Shown one piece after another: positions 22,473 to 31,900 of a stretch of 64,000 bases of DNA. Source of the stretch: Aquatica leii. Taxonomy: Eukaryota > Arthropoda > Insecta > Coleoptera > Lampyridae. Numbering within the stretch: the first letter of the stretch is position 1; every line of letters starts with the position of its first letter. A program made the position numbers and the translations under genes. The stretch covers positions 10,788,001 to 10,852,000 of the forward strand of contig CM069432.1 in NCBI GenBank assembly GCA_035610365.1, read 5' to 3'. A model generated the notes under the pieces. That model did not search any database, had not been told where the DNA came from, and saw only the letters and a list, made by a program, of their open reading frames with translations.

Positions 22473-22482
22473 CTATAAAAGC
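22473..22482 (+). promoter_or_regulatory. Putative TATA box for gene at 22533
   Basis: CTATAAAAGC lies about 60 bp upstream of the ATG at 22533, the best TATA match in the right half of the Polinton. Confidence 0.5.
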
Positions 22483-22532
22483 TTAGAGTTTAAGCAGTAT
22501 ACGTATAGTTCATCGCTACACCTAAACTCCTC

Positions 22533-22993
22533 ATGGCAAATAGAATTGTAATCGATGTCCAAGGGTACATTTCCACCGAACCCTTACATTTATTCCATCC
22601 AAAAGAACTGGCCTCCTACAATGGGAAAGCATATTCGCATTTCCTTTTTAAACCACCATTTGAATATACATCGTTGGATTACGCTGCAAAAAGAACAGCG
22701 GAATACGTATATCGACAACATCATGGTCTATCGTGGGATAGTGGGTACGTAGACATTAAAGAATTTTCAAGAATAGTAAAAAAAATTACGAAGAACCATG
22801 AACTGGTATATGTAAGAGGATACCAAAAAAAAATATTGTCCAGGAATATTTATCAACAGATGTTATCGAACTTTCTAACGAAATGAAAATTCCTAAACAA
22901 CCAGGAATGTGTTGTTTTCATACTATTAATCCAGCAGTTTGTGCATTAAGAAACGTTGCAACTTTGTATGACTTCCATTTTAACCAGGTGTAG
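22533..22993 (+). CDS. D-V-Q-G family Polinton protein, copy 2 (frameshifted)
   Basis: Starts MANRIVIDVQGYISTEPLHL at 22533 and shares all motifs with the copy at 11152-11597: FHPKELASYNG, FLFKPPFEY, HHGLSWDSGY, LVYVRGYQKK. At an A9 run (22825-22833) the frame shifts. The homologous C-terminus (IVQEYLSTDVIELSN ... CCFHTINPAVCALRNV) follows to the stop at 22993. About 152 residues. It diverges from the polymerase gene and has a TATA box upstream. Function unknown; conserved Asp, His and Cys residues make a nuclease or metal-binding role thinkable. Confidence 0.72.
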
Positions 22994-23120
22994 CGGTGAA
23001 CTATCCGCTGTTAAAGCGTATAAATAAAATTTTTATTACAATTTGAGTACTTTTTACTTTGACTTCCATATATATGTATCTTTCAGATTGTGTTTAGTTT
23101 AGTGTATTTTCGACGTCGCA

Positions 23121-23429
23121 ATGATTCCGATCATTTTTAAATCAGTTGTGCTCAGTGCTTGTTATGGTAATACTCTTTATATAGTTCAACCTCCGAACTG
23201 TGAAGATGCTATTATTTGTTTTAAAGATAACCCACACCAGTGGTTTCAACTTATGCCTAACGTATTACATGGTATTAAAGTTTTTACTATAACAGCACCC
23301 AATACTTCGAAAGAATTTCGCATACAATTTTCTAGCAGTAACCATTATATTCACACGGATTGGCGTAAATGTGATTCGTTCAATGATCGCGGTATTATAA
23401 TTATGCCAAACAGTGACACGTGTTGTTAG
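23121..23429 (+). CDS. Secreted-type unknown protein (copy 1)
   Basis: 102 codons, MIPIIFKSVVLSACYGNTLY, with a weak signal-peptide-like N-terminus. It contains LYIVQPPNCEDA, NPHQWFQLMPNVLHGIKVFT and IHTDWRKCDSF, and several cysteines. It aligns with the next gene over its whole length (LYVLQPPFCSKT, NPTKWYKLIPLNLYGVKVLP, LQTDWN), but lacks that gene's membrane anchor. No known family. Being secreted would suit a surface or receptor-binding role on the Polinton particle, which is inference. Confidence 0.6.
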   Translation: MIPIIFKSVVLSACYGNTLYIVQPPNCEDAIICFKDNPHQWFQLMPNVLHGIKVFTITAPNTSKEFRIQFSSSNHYIHTDWRKCDSFNDRGIIIMPNSDTCC

Positions 23430-23455
23430 TTGTGTATTCAACTTTTGTGTGTGCG

Positions 23456-23866
23456 ATGGTTCCAAAAATCTTTAGTCTGTTGGTTTTTACAGCTGTTTCT
23501 AACAACAGTTTATATGTACTGCAACCACCATTTTGTTCTAAAACATATACATCTTTTAAAAGTAATCCTACAAAGTGGTATAAACTAATACCATTAAATT
23601 TATACGGTGTCAAAGTTCTACCAATTGCAGAACCACAGGATTTTCGACTACGTTTTTATAACAACAACTCAAGTTTTCTACAAACCGATTGGAACTCTGT
23701 GCATTACATTAACTTATTAGACAAATGTGGTTCGACTAACTACACTTCTCTATCAACTATTTGTACCACATATGGTATACTATCCATTACATTTTCAATG
23801 TTATTACTTATGCTAATATTAATTTTTCTTATATACTATTTTGGCTCAATATATGATTTATTGTAA
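23456..23866 (+). CDS. Membrane-anchored unknown protein (copy 2)
   Basis: Start chosen at ATG 23456 (MVPKIFSLLVFTAVSNNSLY), which places a hydrophobic signal-peptide-like segment at the N-terminus. The ectodomain of about 90 residues has paired cysteines and N-x-S/T sites (NNS, NYTS). A hydrophobic segment near the C-terminus (LSITFSMLLLMLILIFLIYY) ends in a short tail. This is type I membrane topology. It is a paralogue of 23121-23429, 27 bp downstream of it, and the last gene before the right TIR. It could be a virion-surface glycoprotein, but no sequence family is recognised. Confidence 0.65.
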   Translation: MVPKIFSLLVFTAVSNNSLYVLQPPFCSKTYTSFKSNPTKWYKLIPLNLYGVKVLPIAEPQDFRLRFYNNNSSFLQTDWNSVHYINLLDKCGSTNYTSLSTICTTYGILSITFSMLLLMLILIFLIYYFGSIYDLL

Positions 23867-24004
23867 TTTATTATTTTATTATTAAATACGCTGTACAATT
23901 AATAAATTACTCTATATAGTAATTGTGTTTGAAGGTTAGAATAAATAAAAACTTTTAATCAATCTACTCTTTGATTACTTATATGTAGATATTGGAGAAG
24001 TGTC

Positions 24005-24323
24005 ATTACTTTATGTCAGAGAGGAGCAGTAAGGTTACTCTAGGTCATTTAGAGCTTTGAATGTAGGTCAGTGAGGAGGAGTAAGGTTACTCTAGGTCAT
24101 TTAAAACTTTGTAATGTAGGTCACGGAGGAGGAGTAAGGTTACTCTAGGTCATTTAGAGCTTTGAATGTAGGTCAGTGAGGAGGAGTAAGGTTACTCTAG
24201 GTCATTTAGAGCTTTGAATGTAGGTCAGTGAGGAGGAGTAAGGTTACTCTAGGTCATTTAAAACTTTGTAATGTAGGTCACGGAGGAGGAGTACTCCTCC
24301 TCTTGTCACAGAAGTCTCCAACT
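24005..24323. repeat. Polinton right TIR with five 53-bp tandem repeats
   Basis: Five copies of the unit with core GTAAGGTTACTCTAGGTCAT, alternating between two variants (GAGCTTTGAATGTAGGTCAGT and AAACTTTGTAATGTAGGTCAC), followed by the palindrome and the tip GAAGTCTCCAACT. Inverted relative to 9228-9425, which has fewer units. Confidence 0.93.
24283..24302. repeat. Perfect 20-bp palindrome in right TIR
   Basis: Same self-complementary 20-mer as at 9249-9268, 21 bp inside the right tip. Confidence 0.95.
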
Positions 24324-24326
24324 TAA

Positions 24327-24412
24327 CATGTTTCGGTTTTTTTAATACTTAAGCCATCTACAAGTACAGCTGCATCTGTAAATGGCTTAAGTATTAAAAA
24401 AAAATGGAAACA
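24327..24412. repeat. Hairpin-forming inverted repeat beside Polinton tip
   Basis: Arms TTTAATACTTAAGCCAT and ATGGCTTAAGTATTAAA flank a loop of about 25 bases, with outer arms TGTTTC/GGAAACA. It starts within a few bases of the right tip of the Polinton; a small foldback insertion or part of the target. Confidence 0.7.
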
Positions 24413-25149
24413 TATATTGCTTATAATTTTTATTATTAAAAATAAATGTGGATTAAACAAAACTTTTCATTAATCTTTTAAACTTGCAATAAGAACAATA
24501 AGTTTATTTTATTTTATTTAAGTTATTTTATTTTTAATTTTACATGTCAACGATCTAACAAGATTTAATTTAATTTTATACTTAATAAACTATCAAAATA
24601 CAAATACATAAATACATTAGCAATTGTAAATTAATTTTAATTCTTAATTTTGAAGGATCTTAAAATTGTATATACCTACATTTTTTATTGAATGGCTGAA
24701 TTTAAATTACAGACAAGTAAAAATATTTATGAAGGTACAAACTTGTTGAAATGTGCTAAATTCTCAACAATTTTTCCACAAAGATTAAATAATAAGCACT
24801 ATTGCTTTGCAATGCGTCCGTTGTATTTTATAATAGATATACTTTTAAGTTTTGAGAATTTATTTGTTTTGAAACAGCAACAACGCCTCGGCATGTTTAA
24901 GGGTTTTGTATGATTATTACAGGCGTCGTGCAAGTTTAAAATAAAATTTGGCATTTTTTTAATTTTTACTAGAAATAGGGTGGTATGAATTTTACGTCAT
25001 TAATGACGTGCAACGAAAGTTAAATTGCGGGGACTATATAATTTTATTTTTCAAAGAAACGTTTTACTAAAATCGAAACAACCCTTTTTCAAGGAATTTT
25101 TTACTTTCACGTATACATACAATATTTTTTTGGTATGTGGGATAAATAA
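24413..25149. other. AT-rich flank, no gene seen
   Basis: A 73-codon ORF at 24692-24913 has no recognisable features. The stretch may be the interior of the AAGACC-rich element that the Polinton interrupted. Confidence 0.4.
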
Positions 25150-25355
25150 AAAAAGCTAAATAATTGTTCGTAATAAGAAAAAACTGCACGATAATCTTGT
25201 TTTTGCCGATATCTTGCAGAGCTAGTCTTGCACCCAGTCTTGGTCTTGCAACCTTGAGTCTTGGTCTTGCTAATGGCGTTGTTATCTTGTTCTTGGTCTC
25301 GGTCTTGCGAGACTAAGACAAGACTGCAAGACCAAGACCGATTTTGGCCATCACT
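25150..25355. repeat. AAGACC-rich repeat segment, right of Polinton
   Basis: Multiple GTCTTG/CAAGAC motifs ending in GGCCATCACT at 25346-25355, the inverted counterpart of AGTGATGGC at 8931. See the left segment at 8931-9140. Confidence 0.55.
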
Positions 25356-25601
25356 ACAAAGGTTCACAATTTCAAAACGCCAATTGTTGGTTTTTACCAG
25401 ATTTCAAAGGTTTTAAGTTTAGATTCATCGCTGATTATCCGTTTACAAAAATCCAATTATTTATTCTGTTTTTTTTACAAAATCCAACCGCTTGTTTGTG
25501 AGCAGTTGCTAATAAAGGTTTTTTTGGCTACACAGCTCTTTAATTTGGCGCTATGGAGACGTCTTATAGTAGTCTGAGAGACTACTTCCGTAAGCTATTT
25601 T

Positions 25602-25822
25602 TTAATTTCTCTTACGATTATTTTCAGATTCCGTTTGCAGTCGTACTATTAGGTGATCATCAAGAGAAATAGTGCTCTTGTAACACCCTGAACGAGATTC
25701 ATCTGCAAAAGCAATAGCCTTACTTTGAAATAAATTTCTAACAGCAGTATAGTTTTTAAAGTTTCATATTCATAAACAACTTTCGTGTCTCCTTCCGGGG
25801 TTAATTTTCGTTTTGTTGTCAT
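25602..25822 (-). pseudogene. Short unknown coding remnant
   Basis: Starts MTTKRKLTPEGDTKVVYEYE at 25822. After a one-base change at an A run the frame continues NYTAVRNLFQSKAIAFADES and ends at 25602. The smooth sense on both sides of the break suggests real coding origin (about 72 residues), but no family is recognised. Confidence 0.35.
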
Positions 25823-26403
25823 GATGAGCTAATAAATTAGTAAACATTTTATATTTCTATTGTTATACTTTTAGAAACTTTTAATTTAATATAAATTCTC
25901 GTAGTTATTTTTCATATACTAGTAAATTTAATGTTCAAACGTTAAATTTCAACTGACTTTTGGCGCTCAAATTCCTAGTAGACCCTGATTGTTCATTGAT
26001 TGGTGGGTTTTTGTTAAAACCTTTTTTCTAACCGTCTTAAATGTTTATCTTATTATTATGGAGTAAATGAACATTAAAACATTTAAATAATCCTTAAGTA
26101 TAAACAAAGACGTGATTTACGCAATCAAGCATATTTTGACAAAAATACGAAAACTTTAACAACCTGTTTGCAGAGCAAGTGCACCGGGGCACTGCAAACA
26201 AACAAAGGCATGCAAGTTGTATCTGCTCGAAAACAAATCTTTAAAAATTTAATGTCTTATTGTCTTTGTGTGTTTCGTCAGTGATTCATACTCGTGCGTG
26301 ACTGATAAAGTAAAGAAATCATTACAGCTATTAGTTTTATAACTTTCTATAAATCGGTTAAAAAGTTAATGTATTGAAATCGTAACAAATTGTGAATTCC
26401 AAA
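25823..26403. other. No gene seen
   Basis: AT-rich sequence before the hAT transposase remnant. It may hold the 5' end of that element, but no clear terminal repeat was identified. Confidence 0.4.
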
Positions 26404-29400
26404 ATGTCTGAAACTGAGAAGAAATGTCTGCAGTACACTATTGATTATTTGAAATATGGATTTACGCAATCTCCAACAAACCAATTATTACCTGTGTGTT
26501 TAATATGTCAAAAAATTTTTCAAATGCAGCCATAGAGCCTTTTTAGGCTCCCAAGAGCATTTGAATAAAATACATGCTGATAAAAAGGACAAAGATTTAT
26601 CCTGTTTTCAAGAACTTGAAAATAAACATTTAAAACAGGCAACTATATCAAACCTTTTTGCATCGTGTTGTAAACAAGATGGTGGACTTCCTGCTTTATA
26701 TATTATTTCATTATTAATCGCAAGAGCGGGAAAATAGCATACAATTGGTGAGGAATTAATTATGCCGGCAGTCAGAGAGGTAATCGAAACTGTTCTTCAT
26801 CATAAGACACCATCAGATGTCATAAAAAAATTCCTTTGAGTAATAATACAGTGCAAAGAAGAATAGATGAAATGACTAAAGACGTAGAAATATCATAATG
26901 TGATTACTTGAAAAATTCCAAATTTTCCATTCAACTCGATGAATCAACTTTACCAAATAAGGAAGCACTACTCTTGGCTTAAGTCCGATTCATAAAAGAA
27001 GAAAAAATTTGTCAAGAGTTATTATTTGCAAACAATTTGGAAACCAATACAAAGGGAGAATCCATATTTAATACCATGCACGTTTTTTTCTAAGAGAAAG
27101 AAATTTCTATTCGAAATATTTTATGACTTGCTCCGGTTGGTGTTCCAGAAATGACGGGGCGCCATAAAGTTTTCATGGCGCATTTAAATCAAGCAGTACC
27201 AAATGTACTCGCTGTATATTGTGTTATTGCAAAAAATCTTAATGAACGGTTGCATACGTCGCTCCATTAGGTTATTAGAGCAGTCAACAAGATAAGAAGC
27301 AATTCATTAAATGACAGATTATTTAGGCAACTTGTTACAAGCTTTAGGTTTTACGAACCCTGCACGGCCAACTCATAGAGTCGGGAGTAGGGGGGGGGGG
27401 TTCACAGAAACTATGCTTGAGGGCGCCAGAGCTGATCCAAAGTAACTTCTGTCTCGCTCACGACAGACGGTGCAAGCTGGTAACTAATTTTTAGGTTCGT
27501 AATCCTTATACTCGGCTGTTCGAGTAGCCAACGTTTGTTATTCGATAACGACGATCCAAAGAGAAAGGTATGTTGTCATAAAAGAACAAGTAACCACAAT
27601 AACAACTTTAATCTAGAATCGTTGATGATTATCACAGGTATATCGAATTCTCATTACAGAAACGCCAATAGTATCGGCAACACACAATACATAAGTAAAT
27701 TACGTTGAAATGACCAGCGAAGAATAGTTCATAGTAAATATTGTTTGTTTACAGGATGTGAAATACACGACATAATTAATAATACGGCATTACTGATAAT
27801 AAAACAGTGATAACAATTACTGCATTAATATTAAACTATCGTAATAGTTATTGGTTGTACACAGCATGCGCAACACAAAATAAGCAAAATTACTATCTAA
27901 ATGGTAATACAACAAGGTTAATAATCACGGAATTAAATATTAGTAAAAGTTTTGTGAGCGACCTTTCTGACAACGAACAAATAAGTAAAACAACTTACCC
28001 ATAATACAGGAGCTTCCACTCGATCGAAGAAAGCGCTTTCCCCGGCAAGTGAGCCTGAAATCAATTTGAGTCGCAAATCGTGTCAAACCAATGCCTCACG
28101 AAATCAAGATCTACAAAAATGGTTACTTAATGTTAAAGAAAGTACATATAATATAACCCGGTTGTCGAATGCTGTTGTACACCTTCGATGACAGTTGGTT
28201 TCGCAGGTGTTTGCCGCATGAGTAAAATCTCGCAGAAATATGATTGTCTTCGGTTTATTTAGTTTTAACCGTAGGCCTTATAGATAGTTATAATCGTCCC
28301 ATGAAAGTATTTGTTGATGTTAATTCCTCATAATTCGGTATCGACTAGAAGCATGTGCCAGATCGTGGTGGAACGGCCGGTGACGACTCGAATACTTTAC
28401 GATCGTGATGAAGTTATAATTTTCCCTTGTAGATTTTAAATTACGACAAGAATACCCATATTTAGGAGATAGCACATGGCGCTAGCGAAAAGACATAAAA
28501 ATTACCTTTAATCAAAGAAAGAACAAAAGCCACTTACCCTGCGTGGATTAAATTAGTTAATTAAGAAGACTTCTATTACCCATCGTGTCCCAACACGTGG
28601 ATGATTTGAGAAAACGATTTTTAATTCACGCAGACATAGGTTATAACATGAACGATGTTAAAGTCAAAATGCCGGTATCTCGCCGGATATCGTCTACTCA
28701 ATACGAAGAGACCAACGAGCCCGATAGATGGCGTCGAGAAATAGAAAAGTAATTTTTAATTAAACAATATACAGGGTATTTAAATTTATGCACGTAACAA
28801 ACTTTTTAGTGTAAATGATGAAGACAATAATCGCTTACTGCTACACACAGAAGTCCGATGGCTCTCGAAAGGTGTTTGTCTGAATCGCTTTTTCAATCTA
28901 TTGGATTCAGTACGGGACTTCCTTGAAAACAGAGATAATGAACTGCGCGGAAACTTGATTACGTTCAAAAATGACATCGCTTATTTGACAGACCTTTTTA
29001 AAATATGTAATGACGTTAATTTACAATTGCAAGGTGATGAGCTGAATTTAATAAAAACAAATGTCATAGCTGCTTCTGTGGGAAAACTTCTTCTATTCAA
29101 ACTAAATCTAGGAAGAGGTGAATGCAGCTACTTTCCGACATTATTAGCATTATCAGTAAAACAGGAAGATTCACTTACTACTGCCAACACCTGGACGCTC
29201 TTCGTGCTGATTTTACAGAGCGATTCTAGGATATTTTAAATATGAATATACCAAGCTGGGTTTTAGACTCTTTCGCAAATGCGGATACAGCAGAATCATC
29301 AAATTTAGAAGAAGAATTCGTAGAACTCGGTAATGAAGAATTAAAAGTAAAATTCAGAAATGGATACCAACAGTTCTGGCCCCAAAAATCAATATCAGCT

Positions 29401-29415
29401 CTTCACACTGGATAA
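26404..29415 (+). pseudogene. hAT (ZBED-type) transposase remnant, interrupted
   Basis: Plus-strand hAT transposase. N-terminal BED finger region (KCLQYTIDYLKYGFTQSPTN ... LLPVCLICQKIF ... LNKIHADKK) then KQATISNLFA, PAVREVIETVLHHKTP, FSIQLDESTLPNKEALLL (catalytic Asp region), APVGVPEMTGRHKVF and NKIRSNSLNDRLFRQL, ending near 27335. After an insertion it resumes at about 28800 with VNDEDNNRLLLHTEVRWLSK, DFLENRDNELRG and, near 29350, NEELKVKFRNGYQQFW. Many stops and frame changes. It is the same general family as the minus-strand remnant at 7966-8740 (both have the ELKVxFxNGYQQF string). Confidence 0.85.
27336..28795. mobile_element. Non-autonomous insertion inside the hAT gene
   Basis: About 1.46 kb inserted between LFRQL and the VNDEDNNRLLLHTEVRW segment of the hAT transposase. 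Its ends carry short inverted TTGTTAC/GTAACAA. No protein recognised; it includes a run of 11 G at 27390-27400. Family unknown. Confidence 0.5.
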
Positions 29416-29459
29416 TTGGTATATATACAGAAGGATTAAAGCAAATGATAACCACATAA

Positions 29460-30470
29460 AATCTTAAGCTTTCGTTGTTATGATAGATATCAACAAGAAA
29501 CAAACTTTGATTGTCAAAAATCCAGTTATGTCACGAATCTACAATCTGCCCCAGATACACAAAGAAGAAGCCCTCCTTCGACCGATAGTGAACACCATCA
29601 ATTCACCAACATAATCGTTAGCACGTTATCTAGCTGCAAAACTCTTGCCGTTGACAGAAAATACAGAAACTCACATTAAAGATTCTACAGACTTTGTAGG
29701 GAAAATTAAGAACTTACGTATGGCAAAAGAAGATATCTTAGTCAACTTTGACGTGGTTTAAACAAGTAGAAGGAGCGACCATGGGTTCACCGCTCTCCCC
29801 ATTTACATGGAATATTTTGAAACTAAAATTATGAAAAATGTTGACTTAAAACCAAAAGCTTGGTTCAGATATGTTGATGATACGTTTGTTGTATGGTCTC
29901 ATGGCAACGATAAACTAAATCAGTTCTTTCAACATCTAAACTCTGCACATAATAGCATTAAATTTACTATGGAGTTAGAACATAACAGCAGTCTAGCTTT
30001 TCTTGATGTATTGGTCACAAAGAAAAATAACGGAAAATTGAGGCATTCCGTTTATAGAAAGAAAACGCATACTAATAGATACTTAAACGCTAAATCTCAC
30101 CACCATCCAGTACAGAAGAATACTGTTTTACATACTTTAGCTAAAATCTACAAAAGGAAAAGGAAACACTGTTGGAGTCCCTACAACAAAATGGATACGG
30201 GTTCAAAGAGATCCAAAACGCATGGAAAAGAGCAATCAATCCTAAAGTCAAAGAAGATTTTATCACCTTCTACTAGCACCGCTTATTTATCATACTGTAT
30301 GGGTTCGACAGACAAAATAAGCAGGGTGCTAAAGAAACATGATTTTAAAACTGTTTTTACGACTAAGGATACCCTGAACACTTGGTTTACATCTGCTAAA
30401 GACAAACAAGGGGTTCTAAAACATGCCGGAGTTTACAAAATCCCTAATCAGAGTCGAGCTTAACCAGCCG
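29460..30470 (+). pseudogene. Penelope-like element RT remnant (PLE-1)
   Basis: Reverse transcriptase of a Penelope-like retroelement. The 5' part is broken but legible (YNLPQIHKEEALLRPIVNTI, 29560). From 29807 the frame reads FRYVDDTFVVWSH (catalytic Y-V-D-D), FTMELEHNSSLAFLDVLVTK, SVYRKKTHTNRYLNAKSHHH and continues into the linker before the GIY-YIG nuclease (LNTWFTSAKDKQGVLKHAGV) at about 30440. The GIY-YIG catalytic domain is then lost. Confidence 0.88.
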
Positions 30471-30525
30471 TGACGATACTTCTTCTTTATATACGGAGAC
30501 TATTTCTTTTTAAGTCATTTCTATG

Positions 30526-30680
30526 GAGTTTAGAATCTGGCTTGGTTCACAAGTTGATTACCTAACTCTGTAGTGGTTCTTTGTTGAATTTCGTTTGCTT
30601 TTTCAAGTTTATCGTTTTCTGTCTTACCTTTTCTGAGTTTAGAATCTGGCTTGGTTCACAAGTTGATTACCTAACTTTTG
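30526..30680. repeat. Two-copy direct repeat, about 110-bp period
   Basis: The string GAGTTTAGAATCTGGCTTGG with following TTCACAAGTTGATTACCTAACT occurs at about 30526 and again at about 30635. Lies in the 3' region of PLE-1. Confidence 0.8.
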
Positions 30681-30737
30681 AGAAGTGTTTAGTTAGATTT
30701 CAGTTGCTTGTTTGAGTTCTTCGATTTCTCTCACGCC

Positions 30738-30790
30738 CTGATGAAGCCCCTTACGAAAGTGGGCGAAACGTTGGCAACTTCGGTTACAAC
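30738..30790 (+). ncRNA. Candidate minimal hammerhead ribozyme (PLE type)
   Basis: Core CTGATGA (30738-30744), stem II GCCC/GGGC (30746-30749 with 30761-30764), then GAAA (30765-30768), a 3-bp stem III GTT/AAC with loop GGC, and TTC as a possible cleavage triplet. Stem I is only 2-3 bp. Penelope-like elements are known to carry such minimal hammerheads. There is one mismatch in stem III, so activity is uncertain. Confidence 0.45.
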
Positions 30791-30999
30791 ATTGACACGG
30801 TCCAAACCCGGAAGACGTTCTTATCTTGTAAAGGACGATATTTATATCAGTAGCGATTAGCGTAATTAACGGACCTTATTTTTCCGTTACCGCTTGACTG
30901 ACTTCGTTATTACTCGGAGTAAGTGTTTGTGTTCTTTCCAAGAAGGTTGATCTCTGTCTTAGAGGATGTAATACTGGTAGCCAAGATATGCTGAGTTTC

Positions 31000-31900
31000 A
31001 AACCGTCTTCTCGGTTCATATTATCTGCGGTGTTTGCAGTCAGCCATATGTTCTTTTACTCTAACTTCAATAGAGCGTCCCTTCTATCCTATATAACTTG
31101 ATCCACAGGAACAAGGAATTTTGTAAACTCCGGCATGTTTTAGATTCTCTTGTTTGCCTTTAGTAGATGTAAACCAAGTGTTTAGGGTATCCTTAGTCGT
31201 AAACGACAGTTTTGATATTATGTTTCTTTAGCACTCTGCTTATTTTGTCTGTCGAACCCATACAGTATGGTAAATAAGCGGTGCTAGTAGGAGGTGATAA
31301 GTCTTCTTTGACTTTTGGATTTATTGCTCTTTTCCATGCGTTTTGAATCTCTTTGAACTCTTGTCCGTTTTGTTGTAAGGACTCCAACAGTGTTTTTTTT
31401 CTTTTGTAGTTTATCATTATCTGACGCACATATAGCTCTTTTAGCTAAAGTAAGCAAAACAGTAGTCTTCTGTACTGGTGGTGAGATTTGGCGTTTAAGT
31501 ATCTATTAGTATTAGTTTTCTTTCTATCAACGGAATGTCCCAATTTTCCGTTATTTTTCTTTATCACTAATACATCAAGAAAGGCTAGACTGCTGTTATG
31601 TTCTAACTCCATAGTAAATTTAATGCTATTCTATGCAGAGTTTATCTTTGCCATGAGGCCATACAACAAACGTATGATCAACATATCTAAGCCAAATTTT
31701 TTGGGTTTTAACTCAACATTTTTTATAATTTCATGTAAATATTGGCTATAACTGGAGAGAAAGGATTTCTCTGTAGACATATGTAGCAATAACTTTTTGC
31801 TGACAGCATCCAGTACTTTGCGTTTATTGTGAATTTTTGAACGTAGCAGTTCAAAGCTAGCTTTCCGAAAACTTTCTCATACACGATGGAAATACGTTGT
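31000..31900 (-). pseudogene. Penelope-like element remnant (PLE-2)
   Basis: Minus-strand Penelope-like fragments: RT tail (MELEHNSSLAFLDVL, 31560-31620), linker (PPTSTAYLPYCMGSTDK, 31193-31429) and GIY-YIG start (HAGVYKIPCSCGSSYIG and RSIEVRVKEHMADCKH, 31040-31140). Closely similar to PLE-1 and PLE-3 and lies head-on against PLE-1. Confidence 0.85.

Larger units (their letters stand above)
9228..24323. mobile_element. Polinton/Maverick self-synthesising transposon
   Basis: About 15.1 kb bounded by inverted repeats that begin AGTTGGAGAC and end GTCTCCAACT, the AG...CT ends usual for Polintons. It encodes every hallmark gene: protein-primed DNA polymerase B, retrovirus-like integrase with chromodomain, A32/FtsK-like packaging ATPase, adenovirus-type cysteine protease, double-jelly-roll major capsid and minor capsid proteins, plus a phospholipase A2 protein. 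Length and gene set match the 15-20 kb family norm. The usual 5-6 bp target-site duplication is not evident (left flank aggtta, right flank taacat). Many genes carry one-base frameshifts in A/T runs, so the copy is either recently dead or imperfectly assembled. Confidence 0.97.

Noticed and set aside
24005-24323. Regularly spaced repeats resembling a CRISPR array
   Set aside because: Units are contiguous 53-bp tandem repeats in a transposon TIR with no spacers, in a eukaryotic genome.
9228-24323. Interpreting the capsid, protease and ATPase genes as an integrated exogenous virus
   Set aside because: The TIR structure, chromodomain integrase and length are those of a Polinton/Maverick; nothing requires a separate viral integration.
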